Source: Rhodospirillales bacterium 70-18 (lineage in GTDB: Bacteria > Pseudomonadota > Alphaproteobacteria > Acetobacterales > Acetobacteraceae). From it: a DNA stretch of 64,000 nucleotides. The stretch is taken from positions 1-64,000 of the forward strand of contig MKWE01000007.1 in assembly GCA_001899585.1 (NCBI GenBank). Reading direction: 5' to 3'. Positions 23,494 through 33,255 of this stretch are shown in pieces (position 1 is the stretch's first letter; the number at the start of each line of letters is the position of its first letter). Made by a program: the position numbers and the translations under genes. The notes under the pieces are model-generated. The model did not search any database, was not told the DNA's origin, and worked only from the letters and a program-made list of their open reading frames with translations.

Positions 23494-24639
23494 ATGCCCG
23501 CATTGCGTCTTCTTCCAAGGCTCGGGGCGAGGCATGGCGCGGTGGCCCCCCTGCTGGCTGCATTCGCGCTGCTGCTCGCCGCCCCGGCCCGGGCGCAGGA
23601 CGCGGGCGGCGCGCCCGCCGTGCCGGTGACCGTCGCCACCGCGGCTCTGCGCGACCTGCCGGTGGAGTTGCGCAATATCGGCGCGGTGCAGGCCAACCAG
23701 ACGGTGCTGATCCGCACCCGGGTGGACGGCACGCTGGACCAGGTGTTCTTCACCGAGGGGCAGGAGGTGAAGCGCGGCGACAAGATCGCCCAGATCGATC
23801 CGCGCCCCTACCAGGCGACGCTGGACCAGGCGCAGGCCAAGCGGGCGGCCGACCTGGCGCAGCTTGCCAATGCGCGGCTGGACCTCGGCCGGTCCACGCA
23901 GCTCGCGCGCAGCCAGTTCGCCTCGCGCCAGACCGTGGACACTCAGGGGGCCACGGTGGCGCAGCTCGAAGCGCAGGTGAAATCCGACGACGCCAGCGTG
24001 GCGGCGGCACAGCTGAACCTGACCTACACCACCATCACCGCGCCGTTCGACGGGCGGCTGGGGCTGCGGCAGGTGGACCCCGGCAATGTGGTGCGCTTCG
24101 CCGACACCAGCGGCGTGGGCATCGTGACGCTCAGCCAGATCCATCCGATCGCGGTGCTGTTCAACGTGCCGCAGGACCAGGTGCCGGCGATCCAGGCGGC
24201 GATGGCCAAACGGACCCTGCCGGTGACCGCCTACCGCTCGGACGACAAGACCCGGCTGGGCGAGGGCACGCTGCTGACCATGGACAACGCCGTGGATGCC
24301 GCCAGCGGCACGATCCGGCTGAAGGCGCTGTTCCCGAACACCGACAACGCGCTGTGGCCGGGGCAGTTCGTCAATGCCAGCCTGCTGCTGGATGTGCGGC
24401 GCGGCGTGCTGACGGTGCCGTCGGTCGCCGTGCAGCACGGGCCGGGCAACCTGTTCGTGTATGTCGTGAAGCCCGATTCGACCGTGGCGGTGCAGACGGT
24501 GGCAGTGGGCCAGGACGACGGCCGCGTGGCCATGATCACCAAGGGGCTGGACGCCGGCGCGCGGGTGGTGGTGAACGGCCAGTCGCGGCTGCGCCAGGGC
24601 ACGCATGTGACGGTGACCGAGGCCAAGCCCAACGCCTGA
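23494..24639 (+). CDS. RND efflux periplasmic adaptor (membrane-fusion protein)
   Basis: The product is 381 aa from ATG 23494, with AAAGGA 5-10 nt upstream; the longer open frame before it is not coding. A signal peptide ends at APARAQD. The barrel-sandwich hybrid halves are recognisable (VLIRTRVDGTLDQVFFTEGQEVKRGD; LNLTYTTITAPFDGRLGLR), with a coiled-coil hairpin between. After them come the beta-barrel and membrane-proximal domains, including GVLTVPSVAVQHG. It belongs to the HlyD/MdtA type and bridges the inner-membrane pump to an outer-membrane channel. The permease follows by 46 nt; no TolC-like gene is adjacent. Confidence 0.93.
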   Translation: MPALRLLPRLGARHGAVAPLLAAFALLLAAPARAQDAGGAPAVPVTVATAALRDLPVELRNIGAVQANQTVLIRTRVDGTLDQVFFTEGQEVKRGDKIAQIDPRPYQATLDQAQAKRAADLAQLANARLDLGRSTQLARSQFASRQTVDTQGATVAQLEAQVKSDDASVAAAQLNLTYTTITAPFDGRLGLRQVDPGNVVRFADTSGVGIVTLSQIHPIAVLFNVPQDQVPAIQAAMAKRTLPVTAYRSDDKTRLGEGTLLTMDNAVDAASGTIRLKALFPNTDNALWPGQFVNASLLLDVRRGVLTVPSVAVQHGPGNLFVYVVKPDSTVAVQTVAVGQDDGRVAMITKGLDAGARVVVNGQSRLRQGTHVTVTEAKPNA

Positions 24640-24685
24640 GCCTTTCCCGTAATCCCTCTCCACCGGCGACCGCCAGCGAGACACG

Positions 24686-27600
24686 ATGAGCATATCGACG
24701 CCATTCATTCGCCGCCCGGTCGGAACCTCGCTGCTGATGGCGGCGATCCTGCTGGTGGGCATCGCCGCCTATCCGCTGCTGCCGGTGGCGCCGCTGCCGC
24801 GGGTGGAGTTCCCGACCATCCAGGTGCAGGTGAGCTACCCCGGCGCCAGCCCCGAGACGATGGCGACCGCCGTGGCGCAGCCGCTGGAACGTCAATTCGC
24901 GCAGATCGCCGGCGTGGACCAGATGACGTCGAGCAGCGTGCTCGGGCAGACCTCGATCACCGTGCAGTTCGACCTCAACCGCAGCATCGACGCGGCGGCG
25001 CTGGACATCCAGTCCAAGATCACCGCCGCCAGCGGGCAGTTGCCGAAGAACCTGCCGAGCCCGCCGACCTTCTACAAGGCCAACCCCTCGGACAGCCCGA
25101 TCCTGATCCTGGCGGTGCAGTCCGACGAGATACCGCTGATCGACACCAACGACTACGCCAACAACATCCTCGCCCAGCAGATCAGCCAGATCAGCGGCGT
25201 GGCGCAGGTGTTCATCGGCGGCCAGCAGAACCGCGCGGTGCGCATCCAGATCGACCCGGCCAAGCTGGCGGCGATGGGGCTGACGCTGGAGGACGCGCGC
25301 CAGACGCTGACCACCGCCACGGTGAACAGCCCCAAGGGCACCATCGACGGGGTGCAGCGCAGCTTCACCATCTACGCCAACGACCAGATGACCACGGCGG
25401 CGGAATACAACAACCTGGTGATCGCCTACCGCAACGGCGCGCCGGTGCGGGTGCGCGACATCGGACAGGCGGTGGAGGCGGCGGACAACCTGCGCGTGGC
25501 CGGTTACCAGAACGGCAAGCGCGGCGTGCAGCTGATCATCTTCAAGCAGCCGGACGCCAACGTGATCGACACGGTGGATCGCATCAAGGCGGAGCTGCCG
25601 CGGCTGAAGGCGTCGATCCCGCCCTCGATCGACGTAACGCAGATCATGGACCGCACGCAGACCATCCGTGCCTCAGTGGAGGACGTGCAGTACACGCTGA
25701 TGCTCACCGTGGGCCTGGTGGTGATGGTGATCTTCCTGTTCCTGCGCAATGCGTGGGCCACCATCATCCCCAGCATCACCGTGCCGATCGCGCTGATCGG
25801 CACCTTCGCGGTGATGTACCTGATGGGCTATAGCCTGGACAACATCTCGCTGATGGCGCTGACCATCGCGGTGGGGTTCGTGGTGGACGACGCGATCGTG
25901 GTGCTGGAGAACATCTATCGCCATATCGAGGCCGGGGACCGGCCGATGGAGGCGGCGCTGAAGGGCGCGGGGGAGATCGGCTTCACCGTGGTTTCCATCA
26001 GCGTCTCGCTGATCGCGGTGTTCATTCCGCTGCTGCTGATGGGCGGCATCATCGGGCGGCTGTTCCGCGAATTCGCGATGACGCTGTCGATCGCCGTGGT
26101 GGTCTCGGCGGTGGTGTCGCTGACGCTGACGCCGATGATGTGCTCGCGCTTTCTGCGCCACGACCACGGCGAGCACGGGCTGGCCTACCGGGTGGTGGAG
26201 CGGTTCTTCGACGGCATGCTGGGCTTCTACCGGCGCACGCTGGACGTGGCGCTGCGGTACAGCCTGGTGACGCTGCTGGTGTTCCTGGCGACGGTGACGC
26301 TGACCGGCTACCTGTTCATCGTCATCCCCAAGGGGTTCTTTCCGCAGCAGGATACCGGGGTGCTGATCGGCATCTCGCAGGCGGCGCAGGACGTGTCGTT
26401 CCGCGAGATGTCGCGCCGGCAGGAGGCGCTGGGGGCGGTGCTGATGACCGATCCGGACATCGAGGCGTATTCCTCGACGATCGGCGCCGGGGTGGCGGGG
26501 CAGACCGGCAATAACGGGCGGTTCTTCATCGCGCTGAAGCCGTTCGGCGAGCGGCATGCGACGGCGCAGGAGATCATCGCGCGGCTGCGGCCGAAGCTGG
26601 CGAAGGTGGAGGGGGCGCAGCTGTTCCTGCAGGCGGCGCAGGACATCCGGGTGGGCGGGCGCCCCTCCAAGACGCAATACCAGTACACGCTGCAGGACGC
26701 GGACGTGCACGAGCTGTACGCCTGGGCACCGAAGGTGCTGGCCAAGCTGCGCACCCTGCCGATGCTGCGCGACCTCGCCACCGACCAGCAGAACGGCGGC
26801 ACCACGGCGACGCTGACCATCGACCGCGACGCGGCGGCCCGCTTCGGCATCCAGCCGCAGGTGATCGACGACACGCTGTACGACGCGCTGGGGCAGCGGC
26901 AGGTGACGCAGTATTTCACCCAGGTGAACACCTACAAGGTGATCCTGGAGGTGCTGCCGGAGATGCAGGGCGACCTGTCGGTGCTGGACAAGCTGTACGT
27001 GAAGTCCAGCACCGGGCAGGCGGTGCCGCTCTCGACCTTCGTGAAGGTGGACAGCAACACGGTGGCGCCGCTGTCGATCAGCCACCAGAGCCAGTTTCCG
27101 GCGGTGACGCTGTCGTTCAACCTGGCGCAGGGGGCGGCGCTGGGCGACGCGGTGGCCGCCGTGACCAAGGCGATGCGCGAGCTGGGGACGCCGGTTTCGC
27201 TGCTGGGCACGTTCCAGGGCACTGCGCAGGCGTTCCAGTCCTCGCTGTCGAGCCAGCCCTATCTGCTCGCGGCGGCGGTCATCACCGTCTACATCATCCT
27301 GGGCATCCTGTATGAGAGCTACATCCTGCCGTTGACCATCCTGTCGACGATTCCCTCGGCCGGCGTGGGCGCGCTGCTGATGCTGATGCTGTTCCATTAC
27401 GACCTGTCGGTGATCGCCATCATCGGCATCCTGCTGCTGATCGGCATCGTGAAGAAGAACGGCATCATGATGGTGGACTTCGCCATCACCGCCGAGCGGC
27501 GGGACGGGCAGGCGCCGCTGGATGCGATCCGGCAGGCCTGCCTGCTGCGTTTCCGGCCGATCATGATGACGACGATGGCGGCGATGTTCAGCGGGTTGCC

Positions 27601-27811
27601 GCTGATGATCGGCACCGGCGCCGGCTCCGAACTGCGGCGGCCGCTGGGCTTCGCCATGGTGGGTGGGCTGCTGGTGAGCCAGTTGCTGACGCTCTACACG
27701 ACGCCGGTGATCTATCTGTATCTCGACCGGCTGCAACGCTGGCTGTCGCCGACCCGGGGGCGGACCATGCCGTCGCTGGCCGACAAGATGGGGGCGGCCG
27801 CGGCGGATTGA
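24686..27811 (+). CDS. RND efflux permease (AcrB/MdtB-like, HAE1 family)
   Basis: The product is 1041 aa, full length. The N-terminus FIRRPVGTSLLMAAILLVGIAAYPLLPVAPLPRVEFP is classical. The transmembrane proton-relay region includes VGFVVDDAIVVLENIYRH with paired aspartates. Later RND marks are IPKGFFPQQDTG, LLIGIVKKNGIMMVDFAI and FRPIMMTTMAAM. Sequence style is closest to MdtB/MuxB. It exports drugs or other amphiphiles in exchange for protons and works with the adaptor upstream. There is a single permease gene here, unlike the MdtB-MdtC pair. Confidence 0.95.
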   Translation: MSISTPFIRRPVGTSLLMAAILLVGIAAYPLLPVAPLPRVEFPTIQVQVSYPGASPETMATAVAQPLERQFAQIAGVDQMTSSSVLGQTSITVQFDLNRSIDAAALDIQSKITAASGQLPKNLPSPPTFYKANPSDSPILILAVQSDEIPLIDTNDYANNILAQQISQISGVAQVFIGGQQNRAVRIQIDPAKLAAMGLTLEDARQTLTTATVNSPKGTIDGVQRSFTIYANDQMTTAAEYNNLVIAYRNGAPVRVRDIGQAVEAADNLRVAGYQNGKRGVQLIIFKQPDANVIDTVDRIKAELPRLKASIPPSIDVTQIMDRTQTIRASVEDVQYTLMLTVGLVVMVIFLFLRNAWATIIPSITVPIALIGTFAVMYLMGYSLDNISLMALTIAVGFVVDDAIVVLENIYRHIEAGDRPMEAALKGAGEIGFTVVSISVSLIAVFIPLLLMGGIIGRLFREFAMTLSIAVVVSAVVSLTLTPMMCSRFLRHDHGEHGLAYRVVERFFDGMLGFYRRTLDVALRYSLVTLLVFLATVTLTGYLFIVIPKGFFPQQDTGVLIGISQAAQDVSFREMSRRQEALGAVLMTDPDIEAYSSTIGAGVAGQTGNNGRFFIALKPFGERHATAQEIIARLRPKLAKVEGAQLFLQAAQDIRVGGRPSKTQYQYTLQDADVHELYAWAPKVLAKLRTLPMLRDLATDQQNGGTTATLTIDRDAAARFGIQPQVIDDTLYDALGQRQVTQYFTQVNTYKVILEVLPEMQGDLSVLDKLYVKSSTGQAVPLSTFVKVDSNTVAPLSISHQSQFPAVTLSFNLAQGAALGDAVAAVTKAMRELGTPVSLLGTFQGTAQAFQSSLSSQPYLLAAAVITVYIILGILYESYILPLTILSTIPSAGVGALLMLMLFHYDLSVIAIIGILLLIGIVKKNGIMMVDFAITAERRDGQAPLDAIRQACLLRFRPIMMTTMAAMFSGLPLMIGTGAGSELRRPLGFAMVGGLLVSQLLTLYTTPVIYLYLDRLQRWLSPTRGRTMPSLADKMGAAAAD

Positions 27812-27820
27812 GCGGCGGGC

Positions 27821-28741
27821 GTGACGGCGCGGGTGCACCGGGCGCCGGACGGGGAGCTGTTCCTGGCCGGCGGCAACAACGAGGTGCTGCGGCTGTATTC
27901 AACCGACGGGTTCGCGGCGCTGGTGTCGCCGACCGACTGGCAAAGGCGGCTGGCGGCGCGCGATGCGTTCTTCGGCGGGCTCGGGGTGCCGTGGCGGATG
28001 CTGCTGGCACCGGAGAAGCTGAGCGTGCGCGGCGATGGCGTGGTGGCGGCGCTGCTGGGCGGCGGGGCGGTGCCGCCGGCGGCACGGCTGGCGGCGGCGA
28101 TCGGGGGTGAGGCGCTGACCGATCCGTGCGGCTATCTGCGGGCGCAGGAGGCGGCGGGCCATGCGATGTTCATGCGCACCGACAGCCACTGGTCGCCGCT
28201 GGGCGCGTTCTGCGGCTTTCAGTGGGCGATGGCGGCGCTGGGGCTGCAACTGGATTTCGCGCCCTACCTGGAATTGCAGGACCACCAGGTGGAATATCGC
28301 GGCGATCTATGGGAGGAGCGGTTCGCCGACCTGCCGCCCGACCGGTTCCATCGGCGCGCGGTGCCGGACTGGATCAGCCGGGTCTACGCCAACCCGATCG
28401 TGCGGCTGAAGGAGCGCCAGCGGCGGGAGGACGACGTTGGGCTGCATGTCGGGTGCCACGTCGCCTATCGCAACGCCCGGGCGGAGCGGCCAGAGCGGCT
28501 GGTGCTGTGCGGCTCGTCGTTCTCGGACCACCGGGCCGAATGCTCGCTGCTCACCTTCGTCGCGGCGATGTTTTTCCGCGAGGTGCATTTCATCTGGTCG
28601 AGCGACCTGGATCTCGATCTGATCCGGCGCATCGCCCCGGACCTAGCGCTGGTGGAGATGCCCGAGCGCTTCCTGACCCACTGCCCGGCCGACCGGTTCG
28701 ATCTGGCGGCACATGAGCAGGCGGTGGCGGGCGGCCGGTGA
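27821..28741 (+). CDS. SGNH/AlgX-AlgJ-like hydrolase or acyltransferase domain protein
   Basis: The product is 306 aa from GTG 27821. Two motifs recall the AlgJ/AlgX/DltD-like SGNH group: FMRTDSHWSPLGAF, comparable to the D-x-H-W of alginate O-acetyltransferases, and LVLCGSSFSDH, which would hold the nucleophilic Ser. No signal peptide or membrane segment is evident, which is unusual for this group. It starts 10 nt after the RND permease and is probably cotranscribed. Polysaccharide acetylation is a guess; no alginate-type genes are nearby. Confidence 0.6.
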   Translation: MTARVHRAPDGELFLAGGNNEVLRLYSTDGFAALVSPTDWQRRLAARDAFFGGLGVPWRMLLAPEKLSVRGDGVVAALLGGGAVPPAARLAAAIGGEALTDPCGYLRAQEAAGHAMFMRTDSHWSPLGAFCGFQWAMAALGLQLDFAPYLELQDHQVEYRGDLWEERFADLPPDRFHRRAVPDWISRVYANPIVRLKERQRREDDVGLHVGCHVAYRNARAERPERLVLCGSSFSDHRAECSLLTFVAAMFFREVHFIWSSDLDLDLIRRIAPDLALVEMPERFLTHCPADRFDLAAHEQAVAGGR

Positions 28742-28760
28742 GGGCCGCCCGCGCCGGGGC

Positions 28761-29015
28761 TCAGCCTTCCTCGGCGTCGTCCTCGTCGGGCTGGTTGTAG
28801 TACCAGTCCAGCACCTCGTCGTGGAAATCCGGGTCCTTCAGCAGGCGCATCGCCAGCGCCAGCACGATCTCCGGTGCGGCCGGCAGCTCCTCCGCGTCCT
28901 CGGGCATCTCGGACCCCGAGACGACGCGGACGGACATCGAGCCGTCCTCCTCGCCGATGATCAGCGCGACTTCCGTCGCATCCAACTCCACTTTCATGCT
29001 CGCCTCGGCCGACAT
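28761..29015 (-). CDS. Small acidic protein (DUF5076-like)
   Basis: The product is 84 aa from ATG 29013-29015, preceded by AGAAGGGG at good spacing; the longer frame from 29132 seems too extended. The protein is strongly acidic, has no membrane segment, and ends in YYNQPDEDDAEEG. The middle, PAAPEIVLALAMRLLKDPDFHDEVLDWY, suggests a helical domain like small alphaproteobacterial proteins I recall as DUF5076; that name is tentative. Function unknown. Confidence 0.6.
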   Translation of the reverse strand: MSAEASMKVELDATEVALIIGEEDGSMSVRVVSGSEMPEDAEELPAAPEIVLALAMRLLKDPDFHDEVLDWYYNQPDEDDAEEG

Positions 29016-29140
29016 GGCGCGTACCCCTTCTCTGCGTGGCGCCTGCTTAGCAGGCTCCATCGCCGGTTGACAGAAGGGAGGTGGGGCCAAAATGGCCTTG
29101 CGTGTCTCAAATCCGCCCGTTTTGTGCGACACTGGAGCCC

Positions 29141-30400
29141 ATGCCGCATGTGACTGCGCCGCCCCAACCCCGTGCCACCTTCGCCAGGCGGCCGCAAGCC
29201 TGCGCCGATTGCGGGCTGTTCCTGCATATCCCGCCGCTGCCGCGCAGCGCCGTGGCGCGCTGCCCGCGCTGCAACGCGGTGCTGCGCCGCCGGCGGACCG
29301 ACCCGCACGGGCGGGCGCTGGCGATGGCGGTGACCGGGCTGGTGCTGTTCGCGCTGGCCACGCAATCGCCGTTCATGGACCTGGAGCTGGGCGGGCGGGA
29401 GCAGGCGACCACGCTGCTGACCGGGCCGGAGGTGCTGACCGATAGCAGCCTGTGGCTGCTGGGCGTGGTGGTGCTGGTGACCACGCTGGCCGCCCCGCTG
29501 ACCAAGCTGGCCGCCACCACCTGGGTGCTGGTGGCGCTGCGCCTGCCCCGGCCGCCGCGCCATCTGCCGATGGTGTTCCGCCTGGTGGAGCGGCTGGCGC
29601 CATGGTCGATGGTCGAGGTGTTCCTGCTCGGCGTGTTCGTGGCCTACACCAAGCTGATCGACATCGCGCATGTGCATGTGGGGCTGGCGGTCTATGCGCT
29701 GGGCGGGCTGATGCTGGCGATGGCGGCCGCCGACGCGGCGCTGGACGACGAGGCGGTGTGGAACGCGCTGGAGCGCAAGGGCGTCACCGCCGCCCCGATG
29801 CCGGCGCGCGAGGGCCGTGGCCCGCGCATCGCCTGCACCTGCTGCGGGCTGGTCAGCCGGGGCGTGGCCACCTGCCCGCGCTGCGGAGCGGCGCTGCGGG
29901 CACGCCAGCCGGACAGCCTGGCGCGCAGTTGGGCGCTGCTGGCCGCCGCCGCGGTGCTGTATGTGCCGGCCAACCTGCTGCCGGTGATGACGGTGGTCAG
30001 CTTCGGCCATGGCGAGGCGGACACCATCCTCTCCGGCGTGGAATCGCTGGCCGCCGCCGGCATGTGGCCGCTGGCGGCGCTGGTGTTCTTCGCCTCCATC
30101 ACCGTGCCGGTGGTCAAGCTGATCGGTCTGGCGGTGCTGCTGGTCAGCACCGGGCGCGGCGCGCGCGGCCGGCTGCGCGAGCGCACGACGCTGTTCCGCA
30201 TCGTGGACGCGGTGGGGCGGTGGTCGATGATCGACGTGTTCATGATCTCCATCCTGACGGCGCTGGTGCGGCTGGGGACGATCGCTTCGGTGCATCCGGG
30301 GCCGGGGGTGCTGGCGTTCTGCGCCGTGGTGGTGCTGACCATGCTGGCGGCCAACAGCTTCGACCCACGGCTGATGTGGGATGCGGCGGGACGCCGATGA
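29141..30400 (+). CDS. pqiA: Paraquat-inducible protein A, two-domain membrane protein
   Basis: The product is 419 aa from ATG 29141. Two PqiA repeats are present, each with a zinc-ribbon pair followed by four hydrophobic helices. The first repeat has CADC...CPRC near residues 20-45; the second has CTCC...CPRC near 227-248. The helices carry motifs such as LAPWSMVEVFLLGVFVAYTKL and VGRWSMIDVFMISILTALV. PqiA is the inner-membrane partner of the MCE protein PqiB in phospholipid transport across the envelope. The stop overlaps the pqiB start (ATGA). Confidence 0.93.
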   Translation: MPHVTAPPQPRATFARRPQACADCGLFLHIPPLPRSAVARCPRCNAVLRRRRTDPHGRALAMAVTGLVLFALATQSPFMDLELGGREQATTLLTGPEVLTDSSLWLLGVVVLVTTLAAPLTKLAATTWVLVALRLPRPPRHLPMVFRLVERLAPWSMVEVFLLGVFVAYTKLIDIAHVHVGLAVYALGGLMLAMAAADAALDDEAVWNALERKGVTAAPMPAREGRGPRIACTCCGLVSRGVATCPRCGAALRARQPDSLARSWALLAAAAVLYVPANLLPVMTVVSFGHGEADTILSGVESLAAAGMWPLAALVFFASITVPVVKLIGLAVLLVSTGRGARGRLRERTTLFRIVDAVGRWSMIDVFMISILTALVRLGTIASVHPGPGVLAFCAVVVLTMLAANSFDPRLMWDAAGRR

Positions 30401-32130
30401 CCACGTCCGATCCTGACCACGCCGACCCCGCTCCCCCCGATTCGGACCAATCCGGCGAGCTGCCGCTGGCCAGCGTGCGCGGGCGGCGGCTGTTCTCGGC
30501 GATCTGGGCGATCCCGGTGGTGGCCGCGCTGGTGGCCGGCTTCCTCGGCTGGCAGGCCATCCATCTGCGCGGGCCGCTGATCGTCGTCACCTTCAGGTCC
30601 GCCGACGGGTTGCAGGCAGGGCAGACCAAGGTGAAATACAAGTCGGTGGAACTGGGCACCGTGCGCAGCATCACCCTGGCGCCGGACCTGCATGCGGTGG
30701 AGGTGCGCGTGCAGATGCAGCGCGAGGCGACCCCGCATCTGACCGACCATTCCCGCTTTTGGGTGGTCCGGCCGCGCCTGACCGCCGGCAACATCTCCGG
30801 CCTCGATACCCTGGTTTCCGGCGCCTATATCGGCATGGACCCCGGCCCGCCCGGCGGCAACCCGCAGACCGAGTTCACCGGGCTGGAGGAGCCGCCGGCC
30901 ATCCGCTCGGACGAGCCGGGCACCACCTTCCTGTTGCAGGCCAAGCGCATCGGCTCGCTGGGCAGCGGCTCGCCGGTGATCTTCCACGACATCAAGGTGG
31001 GCGAGGTGCTGGGCTACGACCTGGGGCCGCAGGGCGACAGCGTGACGCTGCATGTGTTCGTCAGTTCGCCGTACGACGCCTATGTGCACACCGGGACGCA
31101 GTTCTGGAACGCCTCGGGCGTGTCGGTGGAAGTGGGCGCCCAGGGGGTGCGGCTGCGGCTGGAGAACCTGCTGGCCGCCCTCGCCGGCGGCATCGCCTTC
31201 GACACCGCCGCCGATGCGCGCGCCACGCCGCAGGCCTCGCGCGACGCCAGCTTCCCGCTCTACACCGACGCCACCGCGGCGCTGGCCGCCGGCTTCCGCG
31301 CCCAGCTGCCGGCGATCGCCTATTTCGAGCAGTCGGTGCGCGGCCTGGCGGTCGGCGCGCCGGTGGAGATGTACGGCCTGCAGGTCGGCACCGTCACCGC
31401 CGTGAAGCTGCTGGTCGATCCCGCCGGCGGGGCCGCGCGGGTGGCCGTGTCGTTCGAGATCGAACCCGAGCGCATCGTGCCGTCCGGCGACGCCGGCCAG
31501 GCGGCGCAGGACGGGCCGGCGGTGGCGCAGCGCCTGCTGGACCGTGGCATGCGGGTGCAACTGGCCAACGCCAACCTGCTGACCGGGCAGATGGTGCTGT
31601 CGCTGGTGTTCGTGCCCGACGCGCCGCATGTGACGCTCTCGCGCGACGGCAACGCGATGGTGCTGCCGACCGAGCCGGGCGGCTTCGACAGCATCCTCAC
31701 CGGCGCCGGGGCGATCATGGCCAAGCTGAATGCGCTGCCCTTGCAGCAGATCGCCGAGAACCTGAACGCCACGCTCAAATCGGCCAACGCGGTGGCCAGC
31801 GGGCCGGAGCTGCGCCAGAGCCTGGCGGCGCTGGCCGAAGCCATGGCCGGGGCGAACACGTTGATCCACAGCCTGCAAACCGGCGTGGAACCCGTCGCCG
31901 GCCGCCTGCCGCAGATCGCCAAGGGGGTGCAGGCCGCGCTGGACCGGGCCAACCGGCTGCTCGGTTCGGCCGATAGCGGCTACGGCGGCGATTCGCAGTT
32001 CCGCCGCGACCTGGACCGGCTGCTGGGCCAGGTCGGCGAGGCCGCGCGGTCGGTGCGGCTGCTGGCGGACTACCTCAATCAACACCCGGACGCCCTGCTG
32101 CGCGGGCGGGCCGGACAGGCGGGGAAATGA
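30397..32130 (+). CDS. pqiB: MCE-domain protein PqiB
   Basis: The product is 577 aa. One N-terminal transmembrane helix (IWAIPVVAALVAGFLGWQAI) is followed by three MCE domains, beginning LIVVTFRSADGLQAGQTKVKYK, TTFLLQAKRIGSLGSGSPVIFHD and ...QLPAIAYFEQSVRGLAVGAPVEM. A long helical C-terminus follows. This matches PqiB, whose stacked MCE rings and needle span the periplasm to carry lipids. Both neighbours overlap by 4 nt. Confidence 0.93.
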   Translation: MTTSDPDHADPAPPDSDQSGELPLASVRGRRLFSAIWAIPVVAALVAGFLGWQAIHLRGPLIVVTFRSADGLQAGQTKVKYKSVELGTVRSITLAPDLHAVEVRVQMQREATPHLTDHSRFWVVRPRLTAGNISGLDTLVSGAYIGMDPGPPGGNPQTEFTGLEEPPAIRSDEPGTTFLLQAKRIGSLGSGSPVIFHDIKVGEVLGYDLGPQGDSVTLHVFVSSPYDAYVHTGTQFWNASGVSVEVGAQGVRLRLENLLAALAGGIAFDTAADARATPQASRDASFPLYTDATAALAAGFRAQLPAIAYFEQSVRGLAVGAPVEMYGLQVGTVTAVKLLVDPAGGAARVAVSFEIEPERIVPSGDAGQAAQDGPAVAQRLLDRGMRVQLANANLLTGQMVLSLVFVPDAPHVTLSRDGNAMVLPTEPGGFDSILTGAGAIMAKLNALPLQQIAENLNATLKSANAVASGPELRQSLAALAEAMAGANTLIHSLQTGVEPVAGRLPQIAKGVQAALDRANRLLGSADSGYGGDSQFRRDLDRLLGQVGEAARSVRLLADYLNQHPDALLRGRAGQAGK

Positions 32131-32693
32131 GCATGCGGCTGGCCTTGTTGCTGCTCCTGGGGCTGTTGGCGGGCTGCACCCCGCAGCCGGCGCCGGAACT
32201 GTTCACCCTGGCCGCGGTGCCGGGGGCGACGCACGCCGCACCGGCCGGCGGGTTGCAGGTGCGGCGGATCGGCCTGGCCGGCTATCTTGACCGCGACGAT
32301 ATCGTGCGCAGCGCCGCCGGCTACCGCCTGACCGTCACCACCGGCCAGCGCTGGGCCGAGCCGCTGGGCCGCATGCTGGACCGCGTGCTGACCGAGGACC
32401 TGGCGCAGCGGCTGCCCGCCATGGCGGTAGTGGCCGAATCGGGGGCGATCGGCGGACTGCCGGGCCTGGTGCTGGAGGTCAACGTGCAGCGGCTGGACGC
32501 CGACGCCAACGGCGAGGTGGTGCTGCTGGCCCAGGTCGCGCTGCGGCGCGACGGCGGCCGGGCACCGCCGGCCACCCGCACCTTGCGCCTGACCGCGCGC
32601 CCCGCCGCCGCCGGCACCGCCGACCTGGTGGCGGCGATGAGCGCGCTGCTGGGCCAACTGGCCGACGCAGTGGCGGGCATGGCGGCGAGCTAG
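32127..32693 (+). CDS. pqiC: Outer-membrane lipoprotein PqiC (ABC-type transport auxiliary)
   Basis: The product is 188 aa. A lipoprotein signal with lipobox LLAGC gives Cys near residue 17. The rest follows the PqiC/YmbA (DUF330) pattern: LQVRRIGLAGYLDRDDIV, RWAEPLGRMLDRVLTEDLAQRLP, and VLEVNVQRLDAD. It should dock the PqiB needle at the outer membrane. The ATG overlaps the pqiB stop. Confidence 0.92.
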   Translation: MSMRLALLLLLGLLAGCTPQPAPELFTLAAVPGATHAAPAGGLQVRRIGLAGYLDRDDIVRSAAGYRLTVTTGQRWAEPLGRMLDRVLTEDLAQRLPAMAVVAESGAIGGLPGLVLEVNVQRLDADANGEVVLLAQVALRRDGGRAPPATRTLRLTARPAAAGTADLVAAMSALLGQLADAVAGMAAS

Positions 32694-32700
32694 ACTCCCC

Positions 32701-33198
32701 ATGCCCTACGCGATCACGCTCTGCCTGGACGACGATGATGCGGCCCCGGTGCGGGCGATGCTGGACCTGCTGGCCGCGCGCGGCATCGCCGACGACGTGC
32801 TGCGGCTGGGCTATCGGCCGCATGTGACGCTGGGGCTGTACGCGGACGAGGCCGACGAAGCCGCCTTGCGGTCGCGGCTCGCGGCGCTGGCAGGCCCGGC
32901 GGTGGCGCTGTCGATGCCGGCACTCGGGTGTTTCCCGGGCACGCCGGCAGTGCTGTATGTCGCCCCCTGCCCCGGCCCGGCATTGCTGGCGCTGCACGCC
33001 GCCTGCGCCAGCCCGCACCCGCATTACCGGCGGGGCGCCTGGATGCCGCACATCACCCTGTCCGAGGCGGTGGCCGATGCCGGGGCGGCGCTGGCCGTGC
33101 TGGGAGCGGCGTGGCGGCCCTTCGCGGCGCGCTGTTCGCGACTGGAACTGGTGCGCTTCCGGCCGGTGGAGGTGCTGGCCGACATCTCCCTGGCCTGA
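32701..33198 (+). CDS. 2'-5' RNA ligase/2H phosphoesterase family protein
   Basis: The product is 165 aa. The two H-x-T motifs that define the 2H phosphoesterase fold are present: YRPHVTLGLY near residue 40 and WMPHITLSEA near residue 119. Such proteins hydrolyse cyclic phosphodiesters or ligate RNA 2'-5' ends; the bacterial substrate is unclear. It follows pqiC by 7 nt and may simply share its transcript. Confidence 0.82.
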   Translation: MPYAITLCLDDDDAAPVRAMLDLLAARGIADDVLRLGYRPHVTLGLYADEADEAALRSRLAALAGPAVALSMPALGCFPGTPAVLYVAPCPGPALLALHAACASPHPHYRRGAWMPHITLSEAVADAGAALAVLGAAWRPFAARCSRLELVRFRPVEVLADISLA

Positions 33199-33212
33199 AC
33201 CATCTCCCAGAG

Positions 33213-33255
33213 CTGACCCGCTCCCTGGGCTGACCCGCTCCCTGGGCTGACCCGG
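33213..33255 (+). repeat. Tandem 17-bp repeat between convergent genes
   Basis: CTGACCCGCTCCCTGGG occurs at 33213-33229 and 33230-33246, with a partial third unit to 33255. It fills the gap between the 2H phosphoesterase and the convergent speE stop, probably from local slippage. Confidence 0.75.
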
